Source: Pyrenochaeta sp. MPI-SDFR-AT-0127 | Taxonomy: Eukaryota; Ascomycota; Dothideomycetes; Pleosporales; Cucurbitariaceae | Assembly (NCBI GenBank): GCA_020747015.1 | Contig: JAGTJM010000077.1 | Coordinates: forward strand, 62,001 to 126,000 | DNA length: 64,000 nucleotides | Direction: 5' to 3' | Notes under the pieces: model-generated | The model's database searches: none | The model's input: only the letters and a program-made list of their open reading frames with translations | Told to the model about the DNA's origin: nothing | In this document: piece after piece, positions 10,676 through 20,291 of the stretch | Layout: each line of letters begins with the position of its first letter | How positions within the stretch are numbered: the stretch's first letter is position 1 | Made by a program: the position numbers and the translations under genes

Positions 10676-11488
10676 ATGGCCAGCGCAAAGCCATTGACGA
10701 TGCTGGCACGCGGCCGACCAGCTGCGACACTGCTCAGATCGCCTCAATTCGCGTCCGGACGCATCCCCTCGCCCGCCACCGTCGCCTTCTTCTCCACTAC
10801 CCTTTCTCGAGCCGCCACCCCAGCAGGACCACCACCGCCTGGCTTTCGGTTACCACCTGCAAAGCGATGGGATGAGGGCGAGGGTGCATTGGACCGTGCG
10901 GGCAAGTACTTCTTGCTCTTGGAGATGTTTCGCGGCATGTATGTGTCGCTAGAGCAGTATTTTCGGCCTCCGTAAGTAGCACCCAATTGGCAGGCTATAG
11001 GCTTGGGGGCGTTGGAGAATGCGTGTGTTGATAGCGCTGCAGATACACGATCTTCTACCCCTTTGAAAAAGGCCCAATCTCACCCCGCTTCCGAGGTGAG
11101 CACGCCCTGCGGCGGTATCCTACGGGCGAGGAGCGCTGCATTGCCTGCAAACTCTGCGAGGCTATCTGTCCTGCACAGGCTATCACTATTGAGGCCGAAG
11201 AGCGTATGGACGGAAGCAGGAGGACTACACGCTATGACATTGATATGACAAAGTGTATTTACTGCGGTCTTTGCCAGGAGAGCTGCCCAGTTGATGCAAT
11301 TGTCGAGGGTATGTCTCGAATTCTACTTATTCTGGACACAGCGCTGATGAAGAATAGGTCCAAATGCTGAGTACGCGACCGAGACCAGGGAGGAGCTTCT
11401 GTACAACAAGGAGAAGCTACTGGCGAACGGAGACAAATGGGAGCCAGAGATTGCGGCGGCCGCTCGAGCAGATGCGCCATACAGATAA
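10676..11488 (+). CDS. NDUFS8: NADH-ubiquinone oxidoreductase 23 kDa Fe-S subunit (TYKY)
   Basis: Exons 10676-10971, 11043-11308 and 11358-11488 give 230 aa. This is the complex I matrix-arm subunit that carries clusters N6a and N6b. A mitochondrial presequence (MASAKPLTMLARGRPAATLL) precedes a FFSTTLSRA segment. Two 4Fe-4S motifs are intact: CIACKLCEAICP at 131-142 and CIYCGLCQESCP at 170-181. All eight cysteines are present. The C-terminus (YNKEKLLANGDKWE) is typical of the subunit. The ATG at 10676 is chosen over the in-frame 10613 because it starts the presequence. The gene is divergent from mitochondrial ACP and convergent with the SURF6 homologue. Confidence 0.95.
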
Positions 11489-11871
11489 CGGAGGGTAGAT
11501 GGTGTTAAAAAATCCTGTAAATATATCAGAGCGTCGGTTACGTTTGACAGCAGTCCAAATCTCATTTGTGAATGTACAAGCTTCAGCTTCTAATTGTGCT
11601 TTGACATAATTTGGGAGTCTTCGTTGCAAAGCGAAATGCGAAGGCAATGAGAAGAGATGCGTTTAGAAGACTTCATGATATTCAAGGCAATATATACTCC
11701 TAACGCTTCAGATGATGCCGCCGTGACATGGTATTAAACGCCCAATGCTCCTTTGATTTCAATGCATGCCAAAAGTCGGTGCATAAGCGATGAGTACTGT
11801 GCGAGAAACTCTTCAGTGACCTTCTCAGATCACCTCTTTTTATTGGCCTTTGCTAATGTGCTTCGCAAAGC
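11489..11871. other. Intergenic between convergent genes
   Basis: The 3' untranslated regions of NDUFS8 (plus) and the SURF6 homologue (minus) meet here. No further feature seen. Confidence 0.5.
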
Positions 11872-13606
11872 TTATCTTGCCTTGAAAGTCCCCTCAAATC
11901 CTGGGCGCTTTACCTTCTTCCCAGGCTTCTTAACCTTCTTCTTTCCCTTCTGTCCTTTTTCTTCTCTCCTTTTCTTCAGGTTTTCTTCTCGCTGCTTCTG
12001 CTTCTTCTCCTTACCGTGCTGAACATTCGTCAGCCTTTCCTTCCACTCCTGCTTGCTCTTATCCTTTTGCTTTTGCTGACGCTTCAAACTCTTCTTCAAC
12101 AAGCCCACATCATCAAAGACCTTCTCACCCTGCGCCCTTTTCTTTGCAGCGAGCCACAAGTCCTTCTCTTGGATGTCTTTCCTCTTCTCTTCATCGAGGC
12201 CGTTGATACGGGCTTGTTTCTTCTGTGCTGCATCCAGGGCCGTCTTCGCATCTGACTTGCCCTTCTTCTTCCTTGACTCTAGGAAGCCAGAAAGATTACC
12301 CTCGAGCTGTTGCCCGTCCCACGCGACTCTACCAAAGTTGAAGTTTCGTTCGCTCTCTGGTGACCTGGGTGTGAAAATTGAAGGCGAACCGGAGCCGCCT
12401 CGTATCCTTGCGAGTTGTTCTTCCGCCTTTTGTCGTGCCTCATCTTCCTTTGCCTCTTGCCGACTTGCCTTCTTTGCTGCTTTTCTTTCAGCCTCCTTCT
12501 TCCGCCGCGATTCAATCAACTCTGCTCGGTTCCTTGCTGGACGTCCATCTGGCCCGTCTGCTTTGCGTGCTGCACGCATGACCTCTAGCCTTGCATTTAA
12601 GCGAGCTCGGAAGTTGTCGTGACTTTGTTGGTCCATCTTGAAAGGCTTCTTCACTTTCTTTTCCGAACCTTCTTCGCCAGATGGGGGTAATGATGATGCG
12701 GATGAGGCAGCTGATACTGTGGATGCTGTAGAGGAATTGGAATGTGCAGCAGTTGAGGGAGCAGTGGACTGACCCTCTTCGACAAGCCCGCTAACGTCTA
12801 AAGCTTGTATGCGATCGTCCGGGTGCTCGAGCTCGTCTGCAGATTCTTCTTCATCTTCGTCGGCTTCAGCATCGTCGCCGTCAGGCTTTTGAGGAGCGGT
12901 TAGACTAAGCCATGCTGTTAGAACAAATGGCCCAAAAACTACACAGTTATCAGAGAGTCGTTACCTTTTGCTGAACTCGTCACCCTGAGCCTTTTTGGCC
13001 TCTTGTTTCTGTTTCTTCTGTGCCGCCTTCTCCTTCCTCTTCTCCTTTCTTTTCTCGGCCTTTGCCTCGGCCTTTGCCTCAGCTTTTGACAGGGCTCGTG
13101 TCTCCTCTACAACCTCGTCATCATCTACTTCCGGCTTGGCGGCTTTGGTCTTCTGCTTCTTTGTTTTATTCTTGATACCCTCTAGCGGCTTTTCCTTCTC
13201 AATGTCCATGTCGAGGTCCGAGGACTGTGCATCCGATACTTCGCCTTCCAGTTCCCGCTTCCGCTTTCGCGCATTCTCGTCCATGACATCTTTGGCTGAT
13301 CTGTGTGATGCGGGATCCAGCTTTGCTCGCTTGGCAGCCTGCCGCTCTTCGAGGGTCTGCTTCTTCTTCTTTTGCCATTGCGTCTGTAATGCCTTGGGTT
13401 AGTGCAAGGTTTCGCGCTCCAAAGTCAGGCTCTGCGTACGCTTGTGATACTCTCGTCCTTTCCGTAGTATGTCTCTGCTGGAATGAGGGACATCAGCCCT
13501 TCAAAGGCCCGAGCATGGCTCTTCAATCGCTCCTTGGGGCTCTCAGTTAGCGGCGAGAGCGATCGCGGGGGATGTGCCTGCTGCGTACCTCGAGGGTGTC
13601 GCCCAT
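11872..13606 (-). CDS. RRP14: SURF6/Rrp14 ribosome biogenesis protein
   Basis: Exons 13606-13589, 13532-13440, 13383-12965 and 12904-11872 give 520 aa. This is a nucleolar protein for ribosomal RNA processing. The N-terminal RRP14 segment reads MGDTLEERLKSHARAFEGLMSLIPAETYYGKD. A long Lys/Glu/Ala-rich basic middle follows, then an acidic patch (DGDDAEADEDEEE). The SURF6 core (RARLNARLEVMRAARKADG, then NFNFGRVAW) and a very basic C-terminal tail (KKVKKPGKKVKRPGFEG) close the protein. The first coding exon is only 18 nt. For intron 3, a CAG eight bases before the chosen TAG acceptor would insert ATG GCT TAG and stop, so the downstream acceptor at 12906-12905 is used. Confidence 0.9.
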
Positions 13607-14152
13607 GTTGCGAAAGAATTATACAAGACCGAGGCTTCCGACTAGATCAACGGCCCTTTTCGGAAACTGCAGACGGTCCAGCTGCGGGTGGAAAGCTGCG
13701 GCGGCGTGTCGTGTGCGGGTTCGAGAAAATCGAAGTCAAAACGCACGACGAGCCAAGATTTCGCAGACTTTCGCGCTAGGATGTGCAGAAGGACGTCCAA
13801 GTCCCATTTTTTTAGTGGGCCAATAGGCAGCCGTCAGCCCTCCCAACTGCCGCGCCTTCACCAGCATCAGCCTCATTCGCGGTCAGGATTCTGCGAATGA
13901 TGCTCGGCCGTCAGATCTGCTAACCATTCGCACTGCGCATAAACTGGCCAAGACGACGCATTTGTTGTTCAAAATAGTCCCGGCCGTTCGGCGAAGACGC
14001 GTACGCACAGCCACCCAAACGCAAGCACCAGCTCAGCTTGCTTTTGCCTCTTATATGTGTGAAACAGCATCATCTTCGTAGCACTTGTCGGTCCTAGTTT
14101 TAAGTAGCTCGTCTTTCTCTATTCATCCACTATCACTCCCCTTTCTCAGCCC
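13607..14152. promoter_or_regulatory. Divergent promoter region, RRP14 / 551-aa protein
   Basis: A 546-bp interval between two outward-facing start codons. No specific operator was recognised. Open frames crossing it at 13483-13900 look like chance. Confidence 0.5.
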
Positions 14153-15912
14153 ATGGCTCAAATACCTTCGCCGGCCATTGAAGCCAAATCTTTATCTTCG
14201 CTTACAGCACTTGCTTCCAATCCGCCAGCATATCCAAGAAATCCAACTCACGTGAGACATGAGCCACTGGTCCTCTACATCGCCCGAGTGCCTGGCAGCA
14301 AAGGTACGTCGGATCTGCTGGATTTGCTCGCCAGGGCTCTAATACTCCTCCAGATGTGTTTCTATCCCCAATGAAACCTCGCGAGAAGGTGGTAACCGCA
14401 GAGGACATCCAAAGCTCCCTCTATTTTGTCCACGTTGAGCAACCAGAAGATGCTCACCTTGTCGCTGCCCCGGACTTCCGGAACCCTGATTATTCTGAGC
14501 AGCGCCAAAACTCTCCAAATCGGTCAACTGCGCCACCGGTCCAACGCAAGGCTGTTCCAGGGGCTTCGTTTGCTACGGGTGGGGCAGCAACACCTCTAAG
14601 AAAGCCTATACCCGGGACTCTTGCACCAACTAGCAACTATGAAAATAGACAGAATGTCAGCGCTGGGGGGTACGCCCAACATGTACAGAGACCAGAATTC
14701 TTAGGCGCAGATTACGGTCCGCGTCGCTCTTTCGACTCACTTCAGCAGAGGCAAGAAAATCAGAGACCAGTAGTTGCCCTACGTAGCTCCTCTGATAACC
14801 CTCAGCCCGCTGGTACATCGCTTACTCTTATTCGACGAGACCCGGCATCTGGCGCCCAGTGGAATGTTGCTCGAATCGAAGATCCCTCTACAGTTGAGGT
14901 TTCGTCATCAAATCCAATTGATCTCGTATCGAAGAGGAAGATAGGAACCCCAATGTACATTGAAGTATTCAACCCTGGCTACTCCAAGTTTCTCCACTCC
15001 CAAACATCAGGTGAGCCTGTCTTGCCAGGTCGACCCAACGATGTGCCTGTTCGAACCAATCAAATGGAAACTCAAACCCAACCTCTAGTACAGGAGCCCT
15101 GGACGAGCTATCAGACATCGTCAAGCGAGAACACTTTTCGTCGGCGCTTATGGATGGAAGGTTCACAATATACGAACGGCGGGTTTGGACATCGAAAGAA
15201 AAACTCCTATGACTCCAGTATCGGACGGCCAGATTCTACAGATGGGTACGGCGCTCAAGGTGAAAGATCTTCTATGGATCTACGCCCCCCGCCGTCGTCC
15301 TCATCTTTGACGCGCAATGGCCAGCCTTACAGCACTATTCAAGTCTCCGATAGGCAGACGAGCTTTCGTGGCTACGTTTTCACCAGCCCCTGGAATGGCC
15401 GATGTGAGTTCGCCACTGGTGGCGTTGGAGGCTCACTGAAGGTACTCAAGTGTTTCTAAAGATCCTTTCTGAAGTTTGCACTAACTGTTCTACAGTGCCG
15501 TCATATTGTTCCCGGGCTTCAGGGAGCGCCGCCTGCAGCTATGCAAGTCAGTGAATTGCGATTCAACCTCCCCAGCAGCTCAAAAGTAGCTACACCTAGA
15601 GGAGAGGAATCGTCGAAACGGTCATCATTTTTCCACCGTGGCCGACATAGTCGTAACAATTCTTCTGTGTCAATCAATCGCGACGATGGTGTCGAAGATG
15701 CCAGAAACTCTTTGGACCGCTTGGATCTGTCCCTGGGACAGGAGTTCGCAGGAGGTGGCTTTGGCGGAAAGCAAGCGAAGCTAGGGAAAATTATCATTGA
15801 AGACGAAGGGCTTAAGATGATGGACCTACTAGTAGCAGCGAATCTGGGATTGTGGTGGAGGGCGTACGAGAAGGGAAGCACACCTTCAAGAGGCGACCGT
15901 GGGAGCTTCTAG
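14153..15912 (+). CDS. Uncharacterised fungal protein with Ser/Pro-rich linkers
   Basis: Exons 14153-14303, 14354-15441 and 15496-15912 give 551 aa. I do not recognise a named family. The sequence has ordered islands in disordered Ser/Gln/Pro-rich sequence. Islands include LYFVHVEQPEDAHLV near residue 70, LTLIRRDPASGAQWNVARIEDP in the middle, PMYIEVFNPGYSKFL, FRRRLWMEGSQY, YVFTSPWNGRCEFATGG, then CRHIVPGL and VSELRFNLPS. The final part, GKIIIEDEGLKMMDLLVAANLGLWWRAYE, looks like a conserved amphipathic end. The strand-rich islands remind me of tubby-like or scramblase-like barrels, but that is only an impression. No signal peptide or membrane span. Divergent from RRP14. Confidence 0.75.
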
Positions 15913-17033
15913 CTGCAGGTGTAGTGTGCCTGATTGACTTTCGCCAAGAAAAGTGCGTTCAGAGGCTCTTATGATACCCTTAACTCGCCTAGTTGCTATA
16001 AATATGCTCAACGATCTCAAACCGAGTATTTTTGATTACGCTAGCATGTAAATTGCACGCCTTGACAGACCGTAATACCACCCTGCCTAGAAACATCTGC
16101 GCAACAGAAGTGCCCTAAACCAGGTAATATTTTCAACCGATGGCCTTGGCCAGAAAGGTCAATAGTTGAGGCAAGAACATGGCTCTGATGTGTAGGAAGC
16201 CGTGTTGAATAGTGCTTTGGAAGAGCGGTCAGCATTTTTTCATCTCTGCAATCACTTTCCATGGTATATGTACCTTTTTAACAGCACTTTTCATATATCC
16301 AGCAGCCCATAATTCCTCTCACATGTCTTTCCACTATGGTTTTACCACTTCCAGAGCATTAGCAAAAGCACAAGAGATGGATCCAGCAAGTCATCAAGAC
16401 GATGACAGGTTCCGAATGGCCGTGCACATGCTCCTCGGTCCATGGATGAGGCAGCATCAGCGTGATTTAAAGAGCAAATGCACCATCACTCTTAAAAGGA
16501 GGCTCAAGCTAAATTCAGAGACACAAGGATGTTGAGGATTGAGGGTTGAATAAGAATTGGGCCTTCGGCATCAAAATTAGCTTACCTCCCATCGCAGCAA
16601 GCAAGGGAGAGAAAGGGGAGGCGAAATGGAAATTGTAAGGGAACGGCTCTGGGCCTTTAGTCAGAATGAGACGAGGGTATACAATTGCGAATATGATCAA
16701 GCTGCATTCCTAAAGTACCGTCAATACAGTACACACCCAAAGTGTAGGAATTATCCCATCAAATGTAAATGCGTAGTACCCGATCGGAAGAAGGCATTGA
16801 TATTGACGTGAAGACTGCATGGCATTTGTTATATATCAATATTCTAGAATATGTCAACCTTCTTAAAGGGGCAGATCGAAATCTTGCAAGGGTTTGTCGA
16901 CTGCCACTTTAACATCCGCTGAAGATGGCGGCATGTGACAACCAAATCCCGGTTAGCGCGTCCTTTTCATGCTCAGCTCTCGGCCAGCATGGAGCTCTTA
17001 CTTTACCAACGAACTTCGGTGGTTACATGTCAG
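15913..17033. other. Intergenic
   Basis: About 1.1 kb holding the 3' flank of the 551-aa protein gene and the upstream region of the membrane-protein gene. Small open frames at 16212-16535 and 16626-16811 have no recognisable content. Confidence 0.5.
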
Positions 17034-18362
17034 ATGTCTCGATACACCAAGTATTGGGGGTTCAGGTCATCTGTTCTTGTTCTTGCCCTTTCCACACTGT
17101 CTTCCAGCTTAGCCATGGAATGCCCAATCGAGTCTGAGCCCACCGAAAAGCAAGGCTGGTACTCAGCTCCAAACTACCGTAGCACAATTGAGGTCCTCTG
17201 GTCCTGCTTAATTACCATTTTCCTTTGCTGTTGGGCTGCCGTCCATCCAGACATTCCAGCTCCTAACTCGACATTGCTGCAGCAGTACCTCGATCGCACT
17301 CTATGTCTTCTCATAGGAGCCGTTGCGCCTGAGATCTTCATCTACCTTGCCTTAGCCCAGAGGTCAGAGGCACGAGAGAAATTACAATCAATTAAGGTTA
17401 GCAAAGCAAAAGAGAGATGGACCATCACGCACTGCTTCTATGAAACTATGGGTGGGTTTGGCGTGCGTTGGAATAGTCATGGCAACATAGACCCCAATGG
17501 ACGGAACATATCTTACCTGGGTGCAGAAACAATCTGCGGATATTTTCGTGACGGCCGAATTGATCCTAAACTCTGGATTACAGAAAAAGATATTCGGGAC
17601 AAGGGCAAGGCTGACGGGCTTATCAAGATCGTGACATTATCGCAGATTATATGGCTGTTACTTCAAAGTATTGCGCGTCTCATTCAGGGGCTTCCATTGA
17701 CAACCCTCGAAGTCAGCACACTAGCTTATATTCCATGTGCGATCTCTATCTATGGGCTCTGGTGGGACAAGCCATACGAAGTTAGTGTGCCTACAATCCT
17801 CATTATTGAACGCCCTGGAAATTTCTTTCCGAGGATCCAGCCATGGCGACCCGAGACTGTGGGCAGGGTCAACAGGAATTATCCTCTCGTTGTCAGAGAC
17901 TATCAGATATACGGACTAACTAGAGAATGTCTCGACGCTGTACGCTCGTCCTTTCGACCAATGAGCCAATCTGGGTTAACTGCGTCTGTTTTCCTTCTTG
18001 TCGGCGCCATTCATATAGCCGCGTGGAACTTCGAGTTCCCTACGCTGACCGAGCAAAGAGGCTGGAGAATTTGTTCTTTGCTCATCACAGCCAGCATTCC
18101 TTTCTCGTGGTGGTGTTCGGGTATTCTTCAGTGGGTGGCGACTGGGAAGTGGTGGGAAGACGCATGGTATGATCTTGAACATCCATCGAGAAGAGTGAGG
18201 TGGCTAAGACAACTTTGTTTTGCTATCCATGGAACTTGTATCGTTCTTTATGCCGCAGCTAGATCGTTCCTGCTTGTCGAGGCTTTTATGGGGTTGAGAG
18301 CTGCACCAGGAGCTGTTTACAAGACACCAGAATGGACGAGCCTTCTACCGCATTTTGGATGA
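17034..18362 (+). CDS. Fungal multi-pass membrane protein
   Basis: Single exon of 442 aa from the ATG at 17034. An in-frame ATG at 16935 adds 33 residues without hydrophobic character. From 17034 the protein begins with a signal-like stretch (WGFRSSVLVLALSTLSSSLA). About seven membrane segments follow: VLWSCLITIFLCCWAAV, LCLLIGAVAPEIFIYLALA, IVTLSQIIWLLLQSIARLI, STLAYIPCAISIYGLWW, ASVFLLVGAIHIAAW, ICSLLITASIPFSWWCSGIL and LCFAIHGTCIVLYAAARSFLLV. Between spans two and three is a soluble part with WTITHCFYETMGGFGVRW. This general type is, as far as I recall, expanded in filamentous ascomycetes without known function. No enzyme motif seen. Confidence 0.75.
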   Translation: MSRYTKYWGFRSSVLVLALSTLSSSLAMECPIESEPTEKQGWYSAPNYRSTIEVLWSCLITIFLCCWAAVHPDIPAPNSTLLQQYLDRTLCLLIGAVAPEIFIYLALAQRSEAREKLQSIKVSKAKERWTITHCFYETMGGFGVRWNSHGNIDPNGRNISYLGAETICGYFRDGRIDPKLWITEKDIRDKGKADGLIKIVTLSQIIWLLLQSIARLIQGLPLTTLEVSTLAYIPCAISIYGLWWDKPYEVSVPTILIIERPGNFFPRIQPWRPETVGRVNRNYPLVVRDYQIYGLTRECLDAVRSSFRPMSQSGLTASVFLLVGAIHIAAWNFEFPTLTEQRGWRICSLLITASIPFSWWCSGILQWVATGKWWEDAWYDLEHPSRRVRWLRQLCFAIHGTCIVLYAAARSFLLVEAFMGLRAAPGAVYKTPEWTSLLPHFG

Positions 18363-18770
18363 GATCACGTCAACTCCAACGGGCATCATCAGCACTACCC
18401 AATAACATCGGGGTACAAATGAGCATTGCTTTACGCTATAGCATCTGCATATGGGACCTTAGGTAGCCCGTTCTTGCGCCAGGTGTTCGGTGTACACTTC
18501 TACTCAAGGAAGTCGTCCTAGATATCTCTCCTGCCATTCTCGACCATTTTTCGCTCGTCGTGAGTGCCGTTTCCTGATTCAGCCGCTTGGGCAGGCTCAC
18601 GAGATACTTCCCGTACTTATGCTTCTTCGCCTTTCAACCTCACCCCTCACCACTACAATCACCTGGCACACCCCTAGGGACCAATATCACATCTTACAAT
18701 ACTCATCTCACCATTAATCTCGAAACATCCTAGCAGTTCTCACGCCTGCTAGCCGCTGCTCAATCTTGGT
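18363..18770. other. Intergenic: promoter of secreted protein
   Basis: Pyrimidine-rich sequence (long CT and CA runs at 18600-18760) just upstream of the start at 18771, a common feature of fungal promoters and leaders. No gene seen. Confidence 0.5.
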
Positions 18771-19724
18771 ATGTCCTCGACACCTTCGAAGAAGATTCAT
18801 TCAATCTTCACGGCTATGTGTGTCACCGCGATTATCCTTGCTCCAGCCGCCGTTGCTACACCCGCTGTCCAGGACCTGATCGACTTGAGGGCTGTCATCA
18901 ATGCGGCAGCAAACACTATTGGAGCTGAGAACAATCCCAATAAAGGCTGGGGTTTCGGCTTCCTTGGGGGAGGCGGTGGCGGTGGTGGCCAGATGGGGAC
19001 TGCAGATCTTGTCAACAACATCACGACTACGATTCTGAGGTCCAAGTGGCAACTTGATACGAACAAGGTATGCCTCTTTCCTGTCTTATGGTATTCTGAG
19101 AAAGGGGAGCTGATGCATCACAAGACATCCTGGCTCCTCACAGCCAACCTAGCAAACAATACCGGCCCCAATAACATTACACGGACACCAACCCTGCCCT
19201 TGACCTCCAGTATTGCGCTCCCCTCGATGCTTCCCTCGACAACTCCATCCCTCGATAACCTTGCCACCGACCTGTCGACACCGTACATCGACTACGTCTC
19301 CTCGATCCCCAACCTCAGTACCAGTCTAACCTCACTGGGCCGTTCATATCATCGGGAGATGAACACTCCAGTCCACGAGGCCATTGACGCCTTGCAGCAG
19401 AGCATCTCGACGCTCCAGTCCACCATGCTGCAGAACGATCTCATCAAGAGTGCAGCCGTGATTCGCACGATTAGGGCAAGTAGCAGCCTCGAAGATGCGC
19501 AGCAGGCTTGGAGTCGCTTTCTCAATCTCCCGGGGCGTGTGAGCAGTCCAACCAGAGGTGCCGGTGATTCAGGAGATGCTGGAGTTGAAAAGAGAGAGCC
19601 GAATCTGACGAGGCTGCCGCCCACTAAGGGACGGTACTATGCACACAACGAATTATGGGGGAGGGATGGGCAAAAGGGAAGGCTGGCTGAGACGGCTCGT
19701 GTGGGCCGACTTTTTGTCGTTTGA
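18771..19724 (+). CDS. Predicted secreted protein with Kex2-like site
   Basis: One open frame of 317 aa, or 298 aa if the stop-free 57-nt segment 19069-19125 is an intron. An N-terminal signal peptide is visible (FTAMCVTAIILAPAAVATP). After it come a Gly run (GFLGGGGGGGGQMG), several N-glycosylation sequons (NNIT, NNTG, NLST) and a helical middle (AIDALQQSISTLQSTMLQNDLIKSAAVIRTIRA). Near the C-terminus VEKREPN provides a dibasic Kex2-type site that would release a 42-residue basic tail. No conserved domain or cysteine framework is recognised. It could be a wall-associated or apoplastic protein; that is only inference from the signal peptide. Confidence 0.7.
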   Translation: MSSTPSKKIHSIFTAMCVTAIILAPAAVATPAVQDLIDLRAVINAAANTIGAENNPNKGWGFGFLGGGGGGGGQMGTADLVNNITTTILRSKWQLDTNKVCLFPVLWYSEKGELMHHKTSWLLTANLANNTGPNNITRTPTLPLTSSIALPSMLPSTTPSLDNLATDLSTPYIDYVSSIPNLSTSLTSLGRSYHREMNTPVHEAIDALQQSISTLQSTMLQNDLIKSAAVIRTIRASSSLEDAQQAWSRFLNLPGRVSSPTRGAGDSGDAGVEKREPNLTRLPPTKGRYYAHNELWGRDGQKGRLAETARVGRLFVV

Positions 19725-20291
19725 TCTTCATTTCCTGTACTAAGTTTCTTCTCCTGTATGGGTCCAACCTTCAAATGTATCGCAACCGCATGGTACTAAA
19801 TTTCGACCATACATCGAATGCACTCAACAGGCTGTACGCAAACACGATTTGCAAGGAAAGTGATGCATAGCAATGACAAAGATGCAACGCTTCATTGATA
19901 GGAATAACAAATAGCTAAAGATGATGGGGATATCTTGGACAGTAAAAGAAGCCAGTATGCAACCGCATGAGTCCAGAATGAAAAAGGAAAGAATCGTGAA
20001 CCAAACACCACCAGCCTTCAATGGCGCTAAAAAGTCCAAATGCGATAAAAGAAACCCTTTCCCTCCCTTTCCTACCTTTCCCAGATCGAAATATAAAAAT
20101 GTCGACGTGTTCCAAAAATAAAAAGAGAAAAAAAAAAGAGTTCTTTGTCCGTTGTAGTAATGAGCGTAAGGTTCAGGCTGACCGCGAGCCCTAATACATT
20201 CATCTCATTACAACCATAACATTACACATCAACATTTCCTTTGCCCATTCCTTTCGTAGATGCCAGTACACAAACACCACCCATGAGATGT
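19725..20291. other. Intergenic between convergent genes
   Basis: A-rich 3' flanks of the secreted-protein gene and the MIT-domain gene, with a purine tract of mostly A at 20116-20141. No gene seen. Confidence 0.5.
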
